Shown: in pieces, positions 62,413 through 64,000 of the stretch
Position numbering within the stretch: position 1 is the stretch's first letter
Layout: the number at the start of each line of letters is the position of its first letter
Assembly: GCF_001295845.1 (NCBI RefSeq)
Contig: NZ_LJIC01000011.1
Span: 1 to 64,000, forward strand
DNA: 64,000 nt
Direction: 5' to 3'
DNA from: Rhodopseudomonas sp. AAP120
GTDB taxonomy: Bacteria; Pseudomonadota; Alphaproteobacteria; Rhizobiales; Xanthobacteraceae
Notes under the pieces: generated by a model
The model's input: only the letters and a program-made list of their open reading frames with translations
Database searches by the model: none
What the model was told of the DNA's origin: nothing
Position numbers and translations under genes: made by a program

Positions 62413-63588
62413 TCAGCACTTCGATTGTGGAAGCGCGCGCTCCACCAACCGCGTCCAATACGAGATCCCATACGGGATCGCCGCATCGTTGAAGTCGTAG
62501 CGCGGGTGATGCAGGCCCGCGCTGTCGCCGTTGCCGAGGAAGATGATCGAGCCGGGGCGCTCCTGCAGCATGTAGGCGAAGTCTTCGGCTCCCATCATCG
62601 GCGCCAGTTCGCGATCGACCTTGTCGTCGCCGATCAGCGACGCGGCCGTATCCGCCGCGAACGTGGTTTGCTCGGCGTGATTGACAGTGACGGGATAGCC
62701 GCGTCCGTAAGTGACGCGCGCCGTTGCGCCGTGCGCCTTCGCGATATGGGTGGCGAGTTCTTCGATCTGCCGTTCGAGCTGATCGCGGACATCGGGGGAA
62801 AGGGCGCGCGCGGTACCGATGAGGCGGGCGGTCTGCGGAATGACGTTGAAGGCCGATCCGGCGTTGAACGTCGTGATCGACACGACCGCGGAGTCCAGCG
62901 GATCGAGCCGGCGCGACACGATGGTTTGCAGAGCCGTGATGATCTGCGCGCCGACAACGACGGGATCAATGGCGAAGTGCGGCCGCGCGGCGTGGCCGCC
63001 GACGCCGTCGATTTCGATTTCGATCCGATCCATCGACGCCATCACGGCGCCCGAGCGGATGGTGAACTCACCGACCGCGAGCCCCGGCTTGTTGTGCATG
63101 CCGTAGACCTCGTCGATCGGAAACCGCGTGAACAGCCCATCGTCGATCATCGCCTTGGCGCCGGCGCCGCCTTCTTCGGCCGGCTGGAAGATGAAAGCGA
63201 CCGAGCCGTTGAAGGCGCGGTTGGCGGCGAGATGCTTCGCCGCGCCGAGCAACATCGCGGTGTGGCCGTCATGGCCGCAGGCATGCATACGGCCCGGCGT
63301 GCGCGACGCGTAGGCCGCGCCGGTCGCTTCCTCGATCGGCAGCGCGTCCATATCGGCGCGAAGTCCGATCGCGCGATTTGCCGTTCGGTTGGCGCCGTGC
63401 ACCAGCCCGACCACGCCGGTGCGACCGAGGCCGGTAACGACTTCGTCGCAGCCGAACTGGCGTAGCAGATCAGCGACCCGCGCGGAGGTCCTGTCGAGAT
63501 CGTAGAGCAGTTCGGGATGGGCGTGGAAGTCGTGCCGCCATTCGGTGGCTTCTTCGGCGATGGCGCTGATGCGGGGATCGATCGTCAT
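62413..63588 (-). CDS. M20 family amidohydrolase (hippurate/N-acyl amino acid hydrolase type)
   Basis: 391 residues. Metal-site motifs in order: GLRADMDALPIEE, MHACGHDGHTAML, FQPAEEGGAGA, and a lid domain with GGHAARPHFAIDP. Members hydrolyse N-acyl amino acids or small peptides with two divalent metals. It lies 29 bases downstream of a glyoxalase-like gene, so it is probably one unit with it. Substrate not predictable. Confidence 0.88.
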   Translation of the reverse strand: MTIDPRISAIAEEATEWRHDFHAHPELLYDLDRTSARVADLLRQFGCDEVVTGLGRTGVVGLVHGANRTANRAIGLRADMDALPIEEATGAAYASRTPGRMHACGHDGHTAMLLGAAKHLAANRAFNGSVAFIFQPAEEGGAGAKAMIDDGLFTRFPIDEVYGMHNKPGLAVGEFTIRSGAVMASMDRIEIEIDGVGGHAARPHFAIDPVVVGAQIITALQTIVSRRLDPLDSAVVSITTFNAGSAFNVIPQTARLIGTARALSPDVRDQLERQIEELATHIAKAHGATARVTYGRGYPVTVNHAEQTTFAADTAASLIGDDKVDRELAPMMGAEDFAYMLQERPGSIIFLGNGDSAGLHHPRYDFNDAAIPYGISYWTRLVERALPQSKC

Positions 63589-63617
63589 GGGTTCTTTCAG
63601 CTTGTGGATTGCAACAA

Positions 63618-64000
63618 TCAGGACTTCGCCTGACCGACGAAGTCGAGCCGGGCGCCGTGCGACAGGGCTCGGTCGAGCGGGCCGGCAGGTCCGCCGCTGA
63701 GCCCGACCGCAAACGGTCCTTCTCCACGGCTGGCGAGATGAGCGGCGAGCGCGTCGCCGGCTTCGCCTTTGCCCGACGGAGTCGCCAAGGTAATCGATCC
63801 GTGGCCCGCATCAAGATGCGCCACGCGCAGGCCCAATCCGGGGAGCGCGTAAGCCCGGGCCGGCGGCTCGTCGAACAAGGCGGCGTAGCGCGCGATGCTG
63901 CGGTCGAGATCGGATACTGCAACGACGACCGAGGCGATGCCTTGTACGTTGTTGGCATGCTGGCGGACCGCTCCCTCCGGCACCCGCAGCGCGCGCGGCG
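63618..64000 (-). CDS. Glyoxalase-like (VOC) domain protein, cut by window end
   Basis: The C-terminal 121 codons or more are visible. GIASVVVAVSDLDRSIARYAALF is the start of a VOC module, followed by LPGLGLRVAHLDAGHGSITLATP. The reading frame continues through base 64000; the GTG at 63983 is probably internal, as family members of the glyoxalase-3 type have a preceding module (sequence like VPEGAVRQHANNVQGI joins the two). Cotranscribed with the M20 gene. Function unknown. Confidence 0.65.
   Translation of the reverse strand, partial: PRALRVPEGAVRQHANNVQGIASVVVAVSDLDRSIARYAALFDEPPARAYALPGLGLRVAHLDAGHGSITLATPSGKGEAGDALAAHLASRGEGPFAVGLSGGPAGPLDRALSHGARLDFVGQAKS

Overview
The window looks like chromosome of a purple non-sulfur alphaproteobacterium, most likely Rhodopseudomonas palustris or a close relative. 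The reasons are high GC with alphaproteobacterial protein sequences, an LH2 antenna operon (pucBA), sulfide/thiosulfate oxidation genes, a nitrogenase-like methylthio-alkane reductase cluster, and the short palindromic repeats common in Rhodopseudomonas and Bradyrhizobium. This assignment rests on recognition, not on a database search.

Left part, 0-16.7 kb. This is mostly housekeeping and accessory genes: a secreted hydrolase, a DUF4160/DUF2442 pair with a decayed second copy, and an AT-rich inserted NACHT NTPase with an N-terminal nuclease-like domain (probable antiphage gene). They are followed by a HisKA_2-type sensor kinase, a KAS III enzyme, a cupin, a PfpI/DJ-1 protein, a lytic transglycosylase, flgD and fliK, mnmA, a phospholipid N-methyltransferase-like gene and an elongator tRNA-Met.

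17-31.4 kb. An STN-domain secreted protein, an ECF sigma factor and a FecR-type anti-sigma factor are translationally coupled. They precede a single 12-kb gene for a filamentous haemagglutinin-like exoprotein of about 4005 residues. No TpsB transporter and no TonB-dependent receptor accompany it in this window.

31.9-60.4 kb is an organosulfur block of almost 29 kb. First comes marBHDK (methylthio-alkane reductase), with marB frameshifted. Next are a DMSP-lyase-like cupin on the opposite strand and an outer-membrane barrel protein. An intact second marB-type radical SAM gene with a NifX/NafY-like cofactor protein follows, then cystathionine beta-synthase, a Cys/Met-metabolism gamma-lyase or synthase, and an IPNS-like Fe(II)/2OG oxygenase. 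After these come metY (O-acetylhomoserine sulfhydrylase) and a second, divergent pair of nitrogenase-like catalytic subunits. On the other strand are a threonine aldolase, soxZ, soxY, fccB, fccA and a YeeE/TsuA thiosulfate transporter. The block ends with an operon for sulfoacetate breakdown: sauS, a two-gene ADP-forming CoA ligase, and xsc. Inferred logic: dimethyl sulfide or methylthio-alcohols are reduced to methanethiol, MetY makes methionine from it, the CBS and gamma-lyase pair interconvert Met and Cys sulfur, and Sox/Fcc and Xsc oxidise or release inorganic sulfur.

60.7-64 kb. pucBA with a clear terminator is followed on the minus strand by a HisC-like aminotransferase, an M20 amidohydrolase and a glyoxalase-like gene cut by the window end.

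The most interesting items are the paired Mar systems, whose second D subunit lacks the His pair seen in the first at the likely cofactor-ligand position; the DMSP-lyase-like gene beside a DMS-consuming reductase; the marB frameshift; the nuclease-NACHT gene; and the receptor-less STN/ECF/FecR control module before the giant adhesin.
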